From Ignisphaera sp. (GTDB lineage: Archaea; Thermoproteota; Thermoprotei_A; Sulfolobales; Ignisphaeraceae), in the NCBI GenBank assembly GCA_038831005.1, contig JAWBKZ010000005.1:62001-126000 (forward strand): a stretch of 64,000 nucleotides of DNA, in the 5' to 3' direction. Under the pieces are notes generated by a model, which ran no database searches, was not told where the DNA came from, and worked only from the letters and a program-made list of their open reading frames with translations. The translations under genes and the position numbers were made by a program. Numbering within the stretch: the first letter of the stretch is position 1; each line of letters begins with the position of its first letter. This document shows, piece after piece, positions 1-7,548 of the stretch.

Positions 1-100
1 TAGCTTTTAGAAGATCCTTCGAAACTATTGCTAAAGCTACAAACAAAACAGAGATCATCGAGATGAGCCCTATGATTATGAATATTGTCTCCTCTAACAT
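1..100 (-). CDS. MbhD/DUF4040-type antiporter-module subunit, partial
   Basis: Only the first 33 residues lie in the window; the gene runs off the left edge. The visible part is one hydrophobic helix starting MLEETIFIIIGLIS and ending SKDLLKA. This fits the N-terminus of the DUF4040 subunit that follows MrpG in membrane-bound hydrogenase and related Mrp-linked complexes. Its ATG overlaps the end of the MrpG gene by 7 bases, so the two are translationally linked. The family call rests on position and a short hydrophobic stretch, so it is tentative. Confidence 0.5.
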   Translation of the reverse strand, partial: MLEETIFIIIGLISMISVLFVALAIVSKDLLKA

Positions 101-477
101 GTTTTCTCACCTTTATCTTCAGCTAGATGATCTACGTAACAAGGATCAAGAACAACTGTCTTAGATCTATGAGCCGCTCTAGAGATGGCATGAGTACCAG
201 CTCCACCAAGGATAAATGTAAAGAATGCTGCAACAAATGCTCCTCCAGCTAAATACCATCTGTGGTCACCTAGAAAGGGAGAGCCTAATGCTATCAGTCC
301 AGCACCTATCATTGGTACAACAGCTCCACCAATGCTTCCAATAGTTAATGCATGCAATCTTACATAGAAATTGGGGAATCTTATCATAAGAATTGCTGCT
401 ATAATATCACATAAAAGACCTATAGCCACCATTATTTGCCCAATTATGACTAATATTAGGTTGAGCGTCTCTTGCAT
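94..477 (-). CDS. MrpG/MnhG-type cation:proton antiporter subunit (MbhC-like)
   Basis: The 127-residue membrane protein has three hydrophobic segments (about 7-31, 44-66 and 73-97) and a short hydrophilic tail. The conserved RFPNFYVRLHA stretch around 33-43 is typical of the MrpG/PhaG family. Such subunits belong to the Na+/H+ antiporter module, either stand-alone Mrp or the Mrp half of a membrane-bound NiFe hydrogenase or respiratory complex. It starts 3 bases after mrpF ends and overlaps the DUF4040 gene. Mbh is favoured over plain Mrp because DUF4040 follows and hydrogenase-maturation genes lie 11 kb away, but no hydrogenase subunit is visible. Confidence 0.85.
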   Translation of the reverse strand: MQETLNLILVIIGQIMVAIGLLCDIIAAILMIRFPNFYVRLHALTIGSIGGAVVPMIGAGLIALGSPFLGDHRWYLAGGAFVAAFFTFILGGAGTHAISRAAHRSKTVVLDPCYVDHLAEDKGEKTC

Positions 478-480
478 AAT

Positions 481-771
481 TCAGTCGCCTAGCTCTTTAT
501 GTTCTAGATACTTAGCCACATATATATCGAGAGCATAAATCCATAGAGTTAAAACAATAGCACATATGATTAGAATAGGGGATCTAAAGAGCACGCTTAA
601 TACAATGAAGAAGGCGGCAAGATCGTAACCCAAGGCATCAATAGCTATTACCATATCTGGTAATGTTGGTCCTTTAATTATTCTAACTAAGTATAGTGAA
701 AACGAAGTTATGTATATAGTTATAGAAAACATAAGAAATGAAGAAATCCAGGACTCTATATCGATAACCAT
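481..771 (-). CDS. MrpF/MnhF-type antiporter subunit (MbhB-like)
   Basis: The 96-residue protein has three predicted helices (about 10-30, 36-58 and 62-82). The family motif RIIKGPTLPDMVIAIDALG lies near residues 30-48; its acidic residue is typical of MrpF. It is the first visible gene of the minus-strand antiporter operon. MrpE (MbhA), which usually precedes it, is absent: a Mrp-type ATPase gene lies 107 bases upstream instead. The start is an ATG at 771. The protein probably helps move Na+ or H+ through the complex. Confidence 0.85.
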   Translation of the reverse strand: MVIDIESWISSFLMFSITIYITSFSLYLVRIIKGPTLPDMVIAIDALGYDLAAFFIVLSVLFRSPILIICAIVLTLWIYALDIYVAKYLEHKELGD

Positions 772-878
772 TTTACATCATCTATACTGAGACAGATAGA
801 ACTATTTAACTTTAACTCTTAATGGCTCTATTTTATTCTAATACATCGAAGACATAGAGGCAAACAATAATAGTATTT

Positions 879-1673
879 CTATGTGTTGTGTTCCAATCTT
901 CCCAAAATATTATAACATAAGTTTATGAATACTGTTAAAAGATCTTTATCTTGTTTCTGTAAATATTCGAGAAGCTTTCCTTCATTTAAAGCGTGAGATA
1001 ATTCCGGTTTTATAGGTAGTTCAGCCAGAATTGGTGTCTCACTAAGATTGATTTCGCCATAAATCTTGTGAGTAGATCCACATACAGGACATCTGAAGTA
1101 GGACATATTTAGGATAGCTCCCAGAAGATCTACGTTAGTATTTTTCAGGAACAATCTAACTTTGTTAACTATATGTGCCACAAGGTTTCCTGGTGTTAAA
1201 ACAAGAAGAGCTCCTCTAACTATAGATCTAAGCGTATGAATTATTGTTAGATGTTCATCTCCTGTACCTGGAGGCATATCGACTACCATAAAGTCTCTAT
1301 TTCCCCACATAGTTTTTGTTACAAGCTCAATTATTGCCCGTGTCTTAAGGGGGCCTCTCCAGGCAATGGGGTTATATTTTTGACTCAAGAGAAGTTCAAA
1401 AGATGCAACAGCTATACCATCAACTTCTTGTGGAACAAGGTTACCCTCAATAGATGCTCCCATGAGGCTATTTTCAATTCCTAAAATCCATGGAACGCTA
1501 GGTCCATGAATATCAGCATCAAGAATAGCTACACTATATCCAAGATTTTTTAAGGCTATTGCTAGAGATGTAGCTACAAAAGATTTTCCTACACCACCTT
1601 TCCCACTCATAACGATTATAGCATTCCTAACATTTTTTAGATTAAGAGTCTCTATAACTGATGTTACTGACAT
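879..1673 (-). CDS. Mrp/NBP35/ApbC-family P-loop ATPase
   Basis: The 264-residue protein carries the deviant Walker A GKGGVGKSFVA (about residues 24-34) of the MinD/Mrp family, a DADIHGPS switch I motif near 53-60 and a DMPPGTGDEH Walker B/switch II near 131-140. A CPVC pair near residue 196 matches the Fe-S-binding Cys pair of ApbC/NBP35 scaffold proteins. It probably assembles or carries 4Fe-4S clusters in the cytoplasm. The same strand and a 107-base gap to the antiporter genes may reflect a link to Fe-S maturation of that complex, which is inference. A second Mrp-like ATPase at 12.3 kb lacks the CxxC pair. Confidence 0.88.
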   Translation of the reverse strand: MSVTSVIETLNLKNVRNAIIVMSGKGGVGKSFVATSLAIALKNLGYSVAILDADIHGPSVPWILGIENSLMGASIEGNLVPQEVDGIAVASFELLLSQKYNPIAWRGPLKTRAIIELVTKTMWGNRDFMVVDMPPGTGDEHLTIIHTLRSIVRGALLVLTPGNLVAHIVNKVRLFLKNTNVDLLGAILNMSYFRCPVCGSTHKIYGEINLSETPILAELPIKPELSHALNEGKLLEYLQKQDKDLLTVFINLCYNILGRLEHNT

Positions 1674-1858
1674 CTATCATCATCGAGTTGTTACCTTTAG
1701 TTGGAATATAACTGTTATGGTGACATAGAGAATTAATAAAACTTTGTATTATTTTTAGATAGTAATAGCACATAACAAACTGATGATCGTCCAACACAAA
1801 TGGACTAAGTCATTGATCCAATAAGTTTAGTAAGATAAAGTCATTGAAAATGAATGAA

Positions 1859-1873
1859 GCAAAAAATATATAG
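1859..1873 (+). promoter_or_regulatory. Probable TATA-type promoter of tRNA-Tyr
   Basis: An A/T run, gcaaaaaatatatag, lies about 35-45 bases before the mature tRNA 5' end. Purines in front would serve as BRE. A start about 25 bases downstream would leave a short 5' leader for RNase P. This is from composition and position only. Confidence 0.4.
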
Positions 1874-1906
1874 CTTCACACCACTAGGTAGTGTACAGAA
1901 TAAAAT

Positions 1907-1992
1907 CCCGCCGTAGCTCAGCGGCAGAGCGCCCGGCTGTAGTGAGGCGGGTAGATACCGGGTGGTCGGGGGTTCAAGTCCCCCCGGCGGGA
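1907..1992 (+). tRNA. tRNA-Tyr(GTA) with a 14-nt intron
   Basis: The acceptor stem CCCGCCG (1907-1913) pairs with CGGCGGG (1985-1991) and the discriminator is A at 1992; C1-G72 is the archaeal tRNA-Tyr identity pair. The D-stem is GCTC/GAGC and the anticodon stem CCCGG (1932-1936)/CCGGG (1958-1962). The loop is CTGTAG plus A, with anticodon GTA at 1939-1941. The intron is 1943-1956, at the canonical 37/38 site. CTGT of the loop pairs with GTAG in the intron, which gives a bulge-helix-bulge junction with 3-nt bulges. CCA is not encoded. Confidence 0.95.
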
Positions 1993-2760
1993 TTAACCAT
2001 AATGTTAATGATACTATTGTTATACACTATATGTTATACAGATGTAGTTGTAGTCAAGCATTTAATATTGTTGTATAGATCATTTACGAGCGGTTTAGAA
2101 ATTTGATGATGAGGGAGGTGATCTGGGATAGATGACGAGAGATCAACCATCTGATTTACGCTATAATTCTATTTAGAAATTCAGTCCATGGAAAGTTACA
2201 TCATATTTCAGCTCCTGCCGAATACATCATTTGTACAAAAACAATATGTTTTAAAAATTATAAAAATTTATTTGATATGAATATAAATTAGTTGTACAGA
2301 TGTATCTATCTATTTCACATTTGTTACTGCCTGTTGTCATCCCTAATGCACAAAAAGATGGTTGAGTCATCAAGTACCCTATCCTAAATCTACTATACTA
2401 AATATTTGTTATCTATTAATCTAGTGTTACTGTGATTTTGTTACATGATAGTAATAGATAGTAATTCTTTTAACTTGTTGGGAAACTTGTAATGAGATTT
2501 CGTTATTTTGTGAAGACTCTAATTAGATGTAGCAATGCTCTATACTTATCTTGATGTTCTGTGAAGTAGTTTTAGCTCTACCCCTATATCGAATTCTTAT
2601 GTATTGTTACTACACCTGTATACTAAATAATGTACAGTATATTAGGTGGCTCATCACTATACTAATCGTTGAATAGACTTTATAAAGTAGAATATTTACC
2701 ACTAGTCGAAGATGGTTAAAAAGTTAAAAGATTTGAGGTTACGCATTAACGTAATCAGAG
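1993..2760. other. Non-coding stretch
   Basis: These 768 bases lie between tRNA-Tyr and the pilin gene's stop. They are AT-rich, have no convincing reading frame on either strand, and hold one candidate C/D-box RNA near the left end. I see no repeats or mobile-element ends. Confidence 0.6.
2104..2156 (+). ncRNA. Candidate C/D-box guide sRNA
   Basis: A perfect C box ATGATGA (2106-2112) is followed 38 bases later by a perfect D box CTGA (2151-2154). Internal boxes are weaker: CTGG (2123-2126) as D' and TAGATGA (2129-2135) as C'. The size fits archaeal C/D RNAs. The guide before D contains GATCAACC, complementary over 8 bases to the GGTTGATC near the 5' end of archaeal 16S rRNA. One imperfect internal box and a short match keep this a candidate. 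Confidence 0.35.
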
Positions 2761-3264
2761 CTATATGATAGTTAATGCTAGAGATTCAGAGGTATAAACG
2801 TTATCAACAAATTTTGCTGTAATTATGAGACCCACTTTTTTACCTATTAAGGGGCTATTGTCATGAGTTGATAACCGGATTATTAATGGTATTTCCTGGC
2901 CTGGTGAAAGGATAGAGTTTCTGAGATCTATATCTATTCTACCATTGCTAGTGGTACTTGGTGTAGGAGATAGAAGTTCTAGATTAATGCTTCTGTTAGT
3001 AGCAATCATTATGCTTAATGCATGGATGTCTCTTGTCCCTAGATTTCTAACAGATATTGTTGCTATAGCAGTGTTTTTATCTATGACCGATGTCGATGTC
3101 ACTACAATGCCTACCTTTTGTTGCTGTATAAATGTGTTCACAAAATTGGGTATAAATGTATAGAATGCTACACCTATAGCTATTGTTATAGCGATACCTA
3201 TAACGATAGCAAGTAATTCGCTTATGCCTTTATCAATTTTCTTTACATTACATATTGTTAACAA
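2761..3264 (-). CDS. Archaeal type IV pilin-like protein
   Basis: The 167-residue protein begins with a class III signal peptide. A basic leader with KKIDKG (about residues 8-13) is followed by a hydrophobic helix ISELLAIVIGIAITIAIG, so PibD-type cleavage after Gly13 is predicted. The rest is a Thr/Ser/Ile-rich beta-type ectodomain, as in archaeal pilins and archaellins. The start is TTG at 3264; no ATG precedes the signal in frame. A FlaJ/TadC-like membrane protein lies 51 bases upstream on the same strand, so the pair probably makes a surface filament for adhesion or motility. No assembly ATPase is visible nearby. Confidence 0.78.
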   Translation of the reverse strand: MLTICNVKKIDKGISELLAIVIGIAITIAIGVAFYTFIPNFVNTFIQQQKVGIVVTSTSVIDKNTAIATISVRNLGTRDIHALSIMIATNRSINLELLSPTPSTTSNGRIDIDLRNSILSPGQEIPLIIRLSTHDNSPLIGKKVGLIITAKFVDNVYTSESLALTII

Positions 3265-3315
3265 CAGTTTTATCCCTAATCTGTTGCTGTATTTATAAGG
3301 TGTTCATGTAGGCAA

Positions 3316-5013
3316 TCAAAGTAGCAAAGGAAGTAGAGTTCCTATTGCCAGAAAAGCTATTGACCTAAACTCGATAACCGGTAAACCTGTACGTAATGTG
3401 CTTGAAACCATTGTGTAGCCCAATAGTGACGAGTATATGAGTAAGTATAGCATATTTATGTCTATTCCGAATGCTGATCCTATACCCATGTAGCTGAGTG
3501 ATGTATGAAGAGGTATCAACGTTCTCCATATCCATACAATCAGTACCGTATTTACCAATGCGAAAACATCAAAAAGAGTACTAATCTTCTTAACAGCATT
3601 TTGCAGTATACTAATTTTGTTAATATATTCGTATACTGCTTGAAATACTTCTGGATCTCCTCCACCACATTCATGTACTAGTCCTAATGTAAATAACGTG
3701 AATTTGAACAAGAAACTATGGGTGGGGATTTTCATTGAAGTCTCTGTTAGAGATACACCTTGACGAAGCATGGTTAAAGCGAGCCTAAGTTTTCTTTTTG
3801 TAGTTTCATTGAGTGTATTCGTGGATATTATATATTCTATGGCTTTAGCTACATCGTAACCATTTCTTCGAAGTTCAACCATGAGTTTCATAATCTCTAT
3901 GCAATCCTTTTCTAGAATCGATATCTCTTTTAGAATAGACCGATATCTATGTGACAATATTAAGGCTAGAATCCATCCTATAGCTAATGAGATAGAGCCC
4001 ATAAATACGTAGAGTAGGAGTGATGATAGTACCATTACCGTTAAGGTGATGAATAGGTGCTTCATGGGGAAAATATCTAAGGATTTTGGTCTTATTGTGT
4101 ACATGGTAAGCACAAGTAGTGGCGTCACAGCTGTGTTTAACAGCATAACTGTAGTTATATTCAGAGCATATGTGGAAATAGCTACAAGTGGTAAAAGTGC
4201 ATAGAGCGCCAACATAATCTGTCCGAAGATGTTTGAAATTCTTTCGCTATAAAGTTTTGCAGAAAATTCGCTAATAGTAAGTTCCTCGCCTAATTTAGAT
4301 CTTAGCCAAGAAACAGTATCACCACCACTACGCAATCTACTTGCATAACCGGTAAACATGTTGGATAATCTAGAGTTGGGTGTGTATTTAGCTCTATGAA
4401 TAAAGGAATCGATATATGAAGGTAAATAAAGTAGAGAATCTCTATTAATGACTGTAAGCTCTTTTGTGATTGCAGATAGAATGCGTGTACGTTTTAACTT
4501 ATCTATAAGGAACCCTATGTTAGCTCTAACACTTTCTGTAACAATCATCAAGATAAGAAACCATTTAAGCTCATTTTCAATATTTTTGCTATGATCATAT
4601 ACATCAACAAAAGGTTTTGCAATTACGTATCCGAGGAATATTAGTGGTACCAACGAAAAAAGTGTAAATACATACAATCTAAAAATAATTCCTGATACCA
4701 TTAACAGTAATGTCAATGGCAACATAGTTATAAGGATGTTCACGTATTTTATCGCTATTTCAATAGAATTAAATCTTAAACTTTTTACAGCAAGAGATCT
4801 ATATATATTACGAACACTCTTGATAACATTCAGAGAAGCAACAGAAACGAAAGGTAATAATATTACACTCAATGTATAGCCAAGGTATATACCAAGTTTA
4901 TTTGGATTATGTGGAAATTCATCAAATGACGAAACCTTAATGTCATCAATATTGATGACCAGTATCGCAGTCTCTAGAATAACGATAGAGAGTACTAAAA
5001 TAAATTGTATCAA
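3316..5013 (-). CDS. FlaJ/TadC-like pilus assembly membrane protein (T2SSF)
   Basis: The 565-residue polytopic protein has hydrophobic clusters near residues 1-20, 45-65, 90-150, 265-350 and 480-565. Between them are two cytoplasmic helical regions (about 155-260 and 365-480) of the type II secretion F-domain kind. The second contains MKLMVELRRNGYDVAKAIEY and a LRQGVSLTE-like segment, typical of T2SSF repeats. It should be the membrane platform that a GspE-type ATPase drives to assemble the downstream pilin. The ATPase gene usually sits just upstream, but here there are 0.5 kb of non-coding DNA and tRNA-Asp. Confidence 0.75.
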   Translation of the reverse strand: MIQFILVLSIVILETAILVINIDDIKVSSFDEFPHNPNKLGIYLGYTLSVILLPFVSVASLNVIKSVRNIYRSLAVKSLRFNSIEIAIKYVNILITMLPLTLLLMVSGIIFRLYVFTLFSLVPLIFLGYVIAKPFVDVYDHSKNIENELKWFLILMIVTESVRANIGFLIDKLKRTRILSAITKELTVINRDSLLYLPSYIDSFIHRAKYTPNSRLSNMFTGYASRLRSGGDTVSWLRSKLGEELTISEFSAKLYSERISNIFGQIMLALYALLPLVAISTYALNITTVMLLNTAVTPLLVLTMYTIRPKSLDIFPMKHLFITLTVMVLSSLLLYVFMGSISLAIGWILALILSHRYRSILKEISILEKDCIEIMKLMVELRRNGYDVAKAIEYIISTNTLNETTKRKLRLALTMLRQGVSLTETSMKIPTHSFLFKFTLFTLGLVHECGGGDPEVFQAVYEYINKISILQNAVKKISTLFDVFALVNTVLIVWIWRTLIPLHTSLSYMGIGSAFGIDINMLYLLIYSSLLGYTMVSSTLRTGLPVIEFRSIAFLAIGTLLPLLL

Positions 5014-5539
5014 TATTTTTCTTCTAGTTAAATTTTTGTGGCTTAACGAAAAGATTACGATAGGTATCTCCCTAACTGAAAGAAACAGTATATAAGATGT
5101 AATTCATATCTACTAAGTTTAATTAAATATGCCCTATGGGAATCCATTAAGCTTTGGTTTCATGTTGTTACCATCATTACCTAAGGCACAGACTCTTCGA
5201 TCTTGAAAACCATGCACTCTGATAAGAATAACATGTTATCTACTTTAAACACATTAGGGATTGCTGATTCGCTTACAATAGATGTTTTCATACGCTTTAT
5301 GGTCTAATCTAGCTATTGTGGTATCAGATAGATATGTAGCCCCAGGGCACCTCTTTCAAATCAATTTGCATCAAAACGTCTTGGTATCTCCGATTTCTGT
5401 TTGTAGATCATACTACTGAATTACGCTGTTTACTATTTTAACTCCGTAATGTATTGATGTTCCTTGTGTTCCAGCCTCGAACTTGAAGAGCAATGAAGTA
5501 TTTCAGGTGACATGAACAGTACTCAAGTCGTAGTTTATT
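5014..5539. other. Non-coding stretch
   Basis: These 526 bases separate the start of the FlaJ-like gene and the 3' end of tRNA-Asp. I find no reading frame with coding character, no repeats and no structured RNA. The part nearest 5014-5110 presumably holds the promoter for the pilus genes. Confidence 0.55.
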
Positions 5540-5636
5540 TGGCGCCGCGGCCGGGATTTGAACCCGGGTCACGGGCTTTCTGCACGCCAAAGATATGCGA
5601 CAGGCCCGCATACTGGCCTGGCTATACTACCGCGGC
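5540..5636 (-). tRNA. tRNA-Asp(GTC) with a 20-nt intron and encoded CCA
   Basis: On the minus strand the acceptor stem GCCGCGG (5636-5630) pairs with CCGCGGC (5550-5544). The discriminator is G, as expected for Asp, and CCA is encoded (5542-5540). The anticodon stem is CGGGC/GCCCG and the anticodon GTC is at 5601-5599. The intron occupies 5597-5578 at the 37/38 site. The loop CTGT pairs with GCAG in the intron, which gives a clean bulge-helix-bulge. The T-arm CCGGG/TTCAAAT/CCCGG is standard. Confidence 0.95.
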
Positions 5637-5829
5637 ACACCATTAGGATTTCTTTTGTGGTCTCCTTATAAGCTTTATGTTGTTATGTTCATTGCTGGTT
5701 TAGCTATAATCAGGGTTGAATTGTAGCATTAGTAGTTTGTTTACTGTTATTCTCTATAAACAATTTAAAAGTGAGTACACTATATTGAGCATTAAAGGAA
5801 AGCGGGATCTTAATAGATGGTGTTAATGG

Positions 5830-6873
5830 ATGGCAGTAGTTGTGTTTAGTGATTGGGATATAGATGGTGCTGTTTCTGCTGCAGAAATACTATATTCACA
5901 AACTGTTCTAGGGATATATCCTGTGAACAAGAAGTGTAATGTCGAACTGATACCCACATCACCAAGATCTATAATTAGAGATTTCAGAAACATTAAAGAT
6001 ATTGAGGTCGAGTACATAGTTATTCTTGATATAGCTTACTCAGAGTTTATGAATAAAGCTCTGTCCATATTCAAGGAAAAGGGAGCAGAGGTACTGTATG
6101 TCGATCACCATATTTCCACGGCAATTCATGCTGATGAAATAAGATCACGTACAGTAAACCTTGTCATAGGTAAATCTGCAACAGCAGTACTTGTGTATAA
6201 TTTGCTGAAATCTCATGGACTAGATGTTACTGATAGATTGAGAGCATTCATAGAGGCTGTATCGTTCATTGAGAAAGGAGGTGATAAGCTTAGGATCAAG
6301 TCCATAGATAGAAGACTGGTGGATATTGTTGTAGCTATTTCCAGAACACTAATTAAATCCAAGAATAAAGATCTATGGGTAAAAACAGTTAACTGGCTTA
6401 CAGAACCTCTACCTAGATTATCTATACCGTTCAGTATTGATATCAAGCAGTTTGTTAGCAGATCGCAAAATGATTTTAAAGAGCTTAAAGCTATAGCGAA
6501 TGAAATTGCTTTAAGTGCTATAAGAATATTCAATATTAGGTTTATAGACATTAGCCATAGAAATTATCCCTATAAGTCAACCTCTATCGCATCAATACTC
6601 TACAGACTTCTCAAAACACCTGTGTTTCTTTTAGCTAAGAGTAGACAAGGACGAAAGATACTGATAATAAAATCTGATGGAACATTAGCATACGACTTAG
6701 CACTCCATCTCTATAGAGCCGGTATCGCAGAGGATATTGTTGGTCACCAAACGCTAACAATATCATTACTAAGACCTGATGTAGACAAAGATATGGTGCT
6801 ACAAAAGATAAGAGAAATAGTTACCAGTGGGCCCGCCGGGATTCGAACCCGGGATCACGGGGATCTCCGCTGA
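5830..6873 (+). CDS. DHH-family phosphoesterase
   Basis: The 347-residue protein has the DHH signature: FSDWDIDGAVSAAE (about residues 6-19) supplies the first metal-binding aspartates, VILDIAYSEF (near 64-73) motif II, and VDHHIS (about 92-97) the DHH motif. Members cleave phosphodiesters (RecJ-like exonucleases, NrnA-type nanoRNases). The length suits a stand-alone archaeal RecJ-like protein, but the C-terminal DHHA1 glycine motif is not clear, so the substrate is open. The last 15 residues (GPAGIRTRDHGDLR and neighbours) are translated from the antisense strand of tRNA-Pro, and the stop lies inside that tRNA. The start is ATG at 5830. Confidence 0.82.
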   Translation: MAVVVFSDWDIDGAVSAAEILYSQTVLGIYPVNKKCNVELIPTSPRSIIRDFRNIKDIEVEYIVILDIAYSEFMNKALSIFKEKGAEVLYVDHHISTAIHADEIRSRTVNLVIGKSATAVLVYNLLKSHGLDVTDRLRAFIEAVSFIEKGGDKLRIKSIDRRLVDIVVAISRTLIKSKNKDLWVKTVNWLTEPLPRLSIPFSIDIKQFVSRSQNDFKELKAIANEIALSAIRIFNIRFIDISHRNYPYKSTSIASILYRLLKTPVFLLAKSRQGRKILIIKSDGTLAYDLALHLYRAGIAEDIVGHQTLTISLLRPDVDKDMVLQKIREIVTSGPAGIRTRDHGDLR

Positions 6874-6940
6874 AGAGGTCCCGAGTCGGGCACCTAATCT
6901 AAGGTGTACCCCGCATCCTAGCCAAGCTAGACTACGGGCC
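6828..6940 (-). tRNA. tRNA-Pro(CGG) with two introns
   Basis: The acceptor stem GGGCCCG (6940-6934) pairs with CGGGCCC (6835-6829), discriminator A. Intron 1 (6906-6885, 22 nt) interrupts position 32/33: CGGG pairs with CCCG, flanked by bulges GTA and ACT and an inner CACCT/AGGTG stem. Intron 2 (6879-6864, 16 nt) is at the canonical 37/38 site, where TTCG of the loop pairs with CGGA in the intron. After both are removed the loop is TTCGGGT on a CGGGG/CCCCG stem, a standard Pro anticodon loop with G37. The mature length is 74 nt and CCA is not encoded. It lies antisense to the end of the DHH gene. Confidence 0.92.
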
Positions 6941-7103
6941 CCCAACTAGCTCGTAATTGTGTAGTAGATTTTAAAGGTAATGGTTTAATCAAAACTAGTC
7001 TGTATAATTTTTGTATATTGAAACATAGGTAAACTTGGTCTATCAAATTCTGTGTTTAAAACATTTATTTGACTATTGTGGTTAATGCATGTAGGTGAGA
7101 TAG

Positions 7104-7469
7104 ATGAGCACCAACAGTCTCATTGAAGATAAAAACAATGTGCATGAGTTGATTGATATAGAGTTTTTCAAGAAAATAGATTTAAGGGTTGGTTTAATTA
7201 GAAATGCTGAACATATACCAGGCTCAAAGAAGTTGATAAAACTGATTGTAGATCTAGGTTCAGAAGTAAGACAAATTATAGCTGGTCTAGCTGAATGGTA
7301 CAATCCTGAAGATCTTGTTAACAAATATGTTATCGTTGTAGCTAATTTGAAGCCTAGAAAGTTAATGGGTTATGAGAGTCAAGGAATGATTCTAGCTACG
7401 TGTAGTAAAGGTAAACCAAGTATATTAACGGTAATGGAACCTGTAGAGCCAGGTTCAAAGGTATGCTAG
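7104..7469 (+). CDS. tRNA-binding OB-fold protein (MetG beta/Trbp111-like)
   Basis: The 121-residue protein is a single tRNA-binding domain. The motif FFKKIDLRVGLIRNAEHIPGSKKL (split near residues 23-46), the NLKPRKLMGYESQGMIL segment and the C-terminal VEPGSKV are the conserved parts of the Arc1p/CsaA/MetG C-terminal OB fold. Stand-alone archaeal copies act with or beside methionyl-tRNA synthetase. GGTGAG at 7094-7099 is a good ribosome site for ATG 7104. It lies 79 bases before ileS on the same strand, a translation context. No N-terminal extension or catalytic domain is present. Confidence 0.85.
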   Translation: MSTNSLIEDKNNVHELIDIEFFKKIDLRVGLIRNAEHIPGSKKLIKLIVDLGSEVRQIIAGLAEWYNPEDLVNKYVIVVANLKPRKLMGYESQGMILATCSKGKPSILTVMEPVEPGSKVC

Positions 7470-7548
7470 ACGCGATATAAATAAGCTTTATAAAGTTTCA
7501 CTCACAATTGGTAAAATACCTAGTGTAGCTGATTGAAGTGGATGTACA

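Noticed and set aside
1891-2106. A 71-codon frame on the plus strand
   Set aside because: It reads straight through tRNA-Tyr; the VVRRVDTGWSGVQVPPAG-type peptide is a common artefact of translating tRNA genes.
6828-6940. Reading this tRNA as Glu(TTC) or Lys(CTT)
   Set aside because: Both need a loop without U33 or a 9-nt intron that is too short. The Pro(CGG) solution satisfies two bulge-helix-bulge junctions and gives a normal loop.
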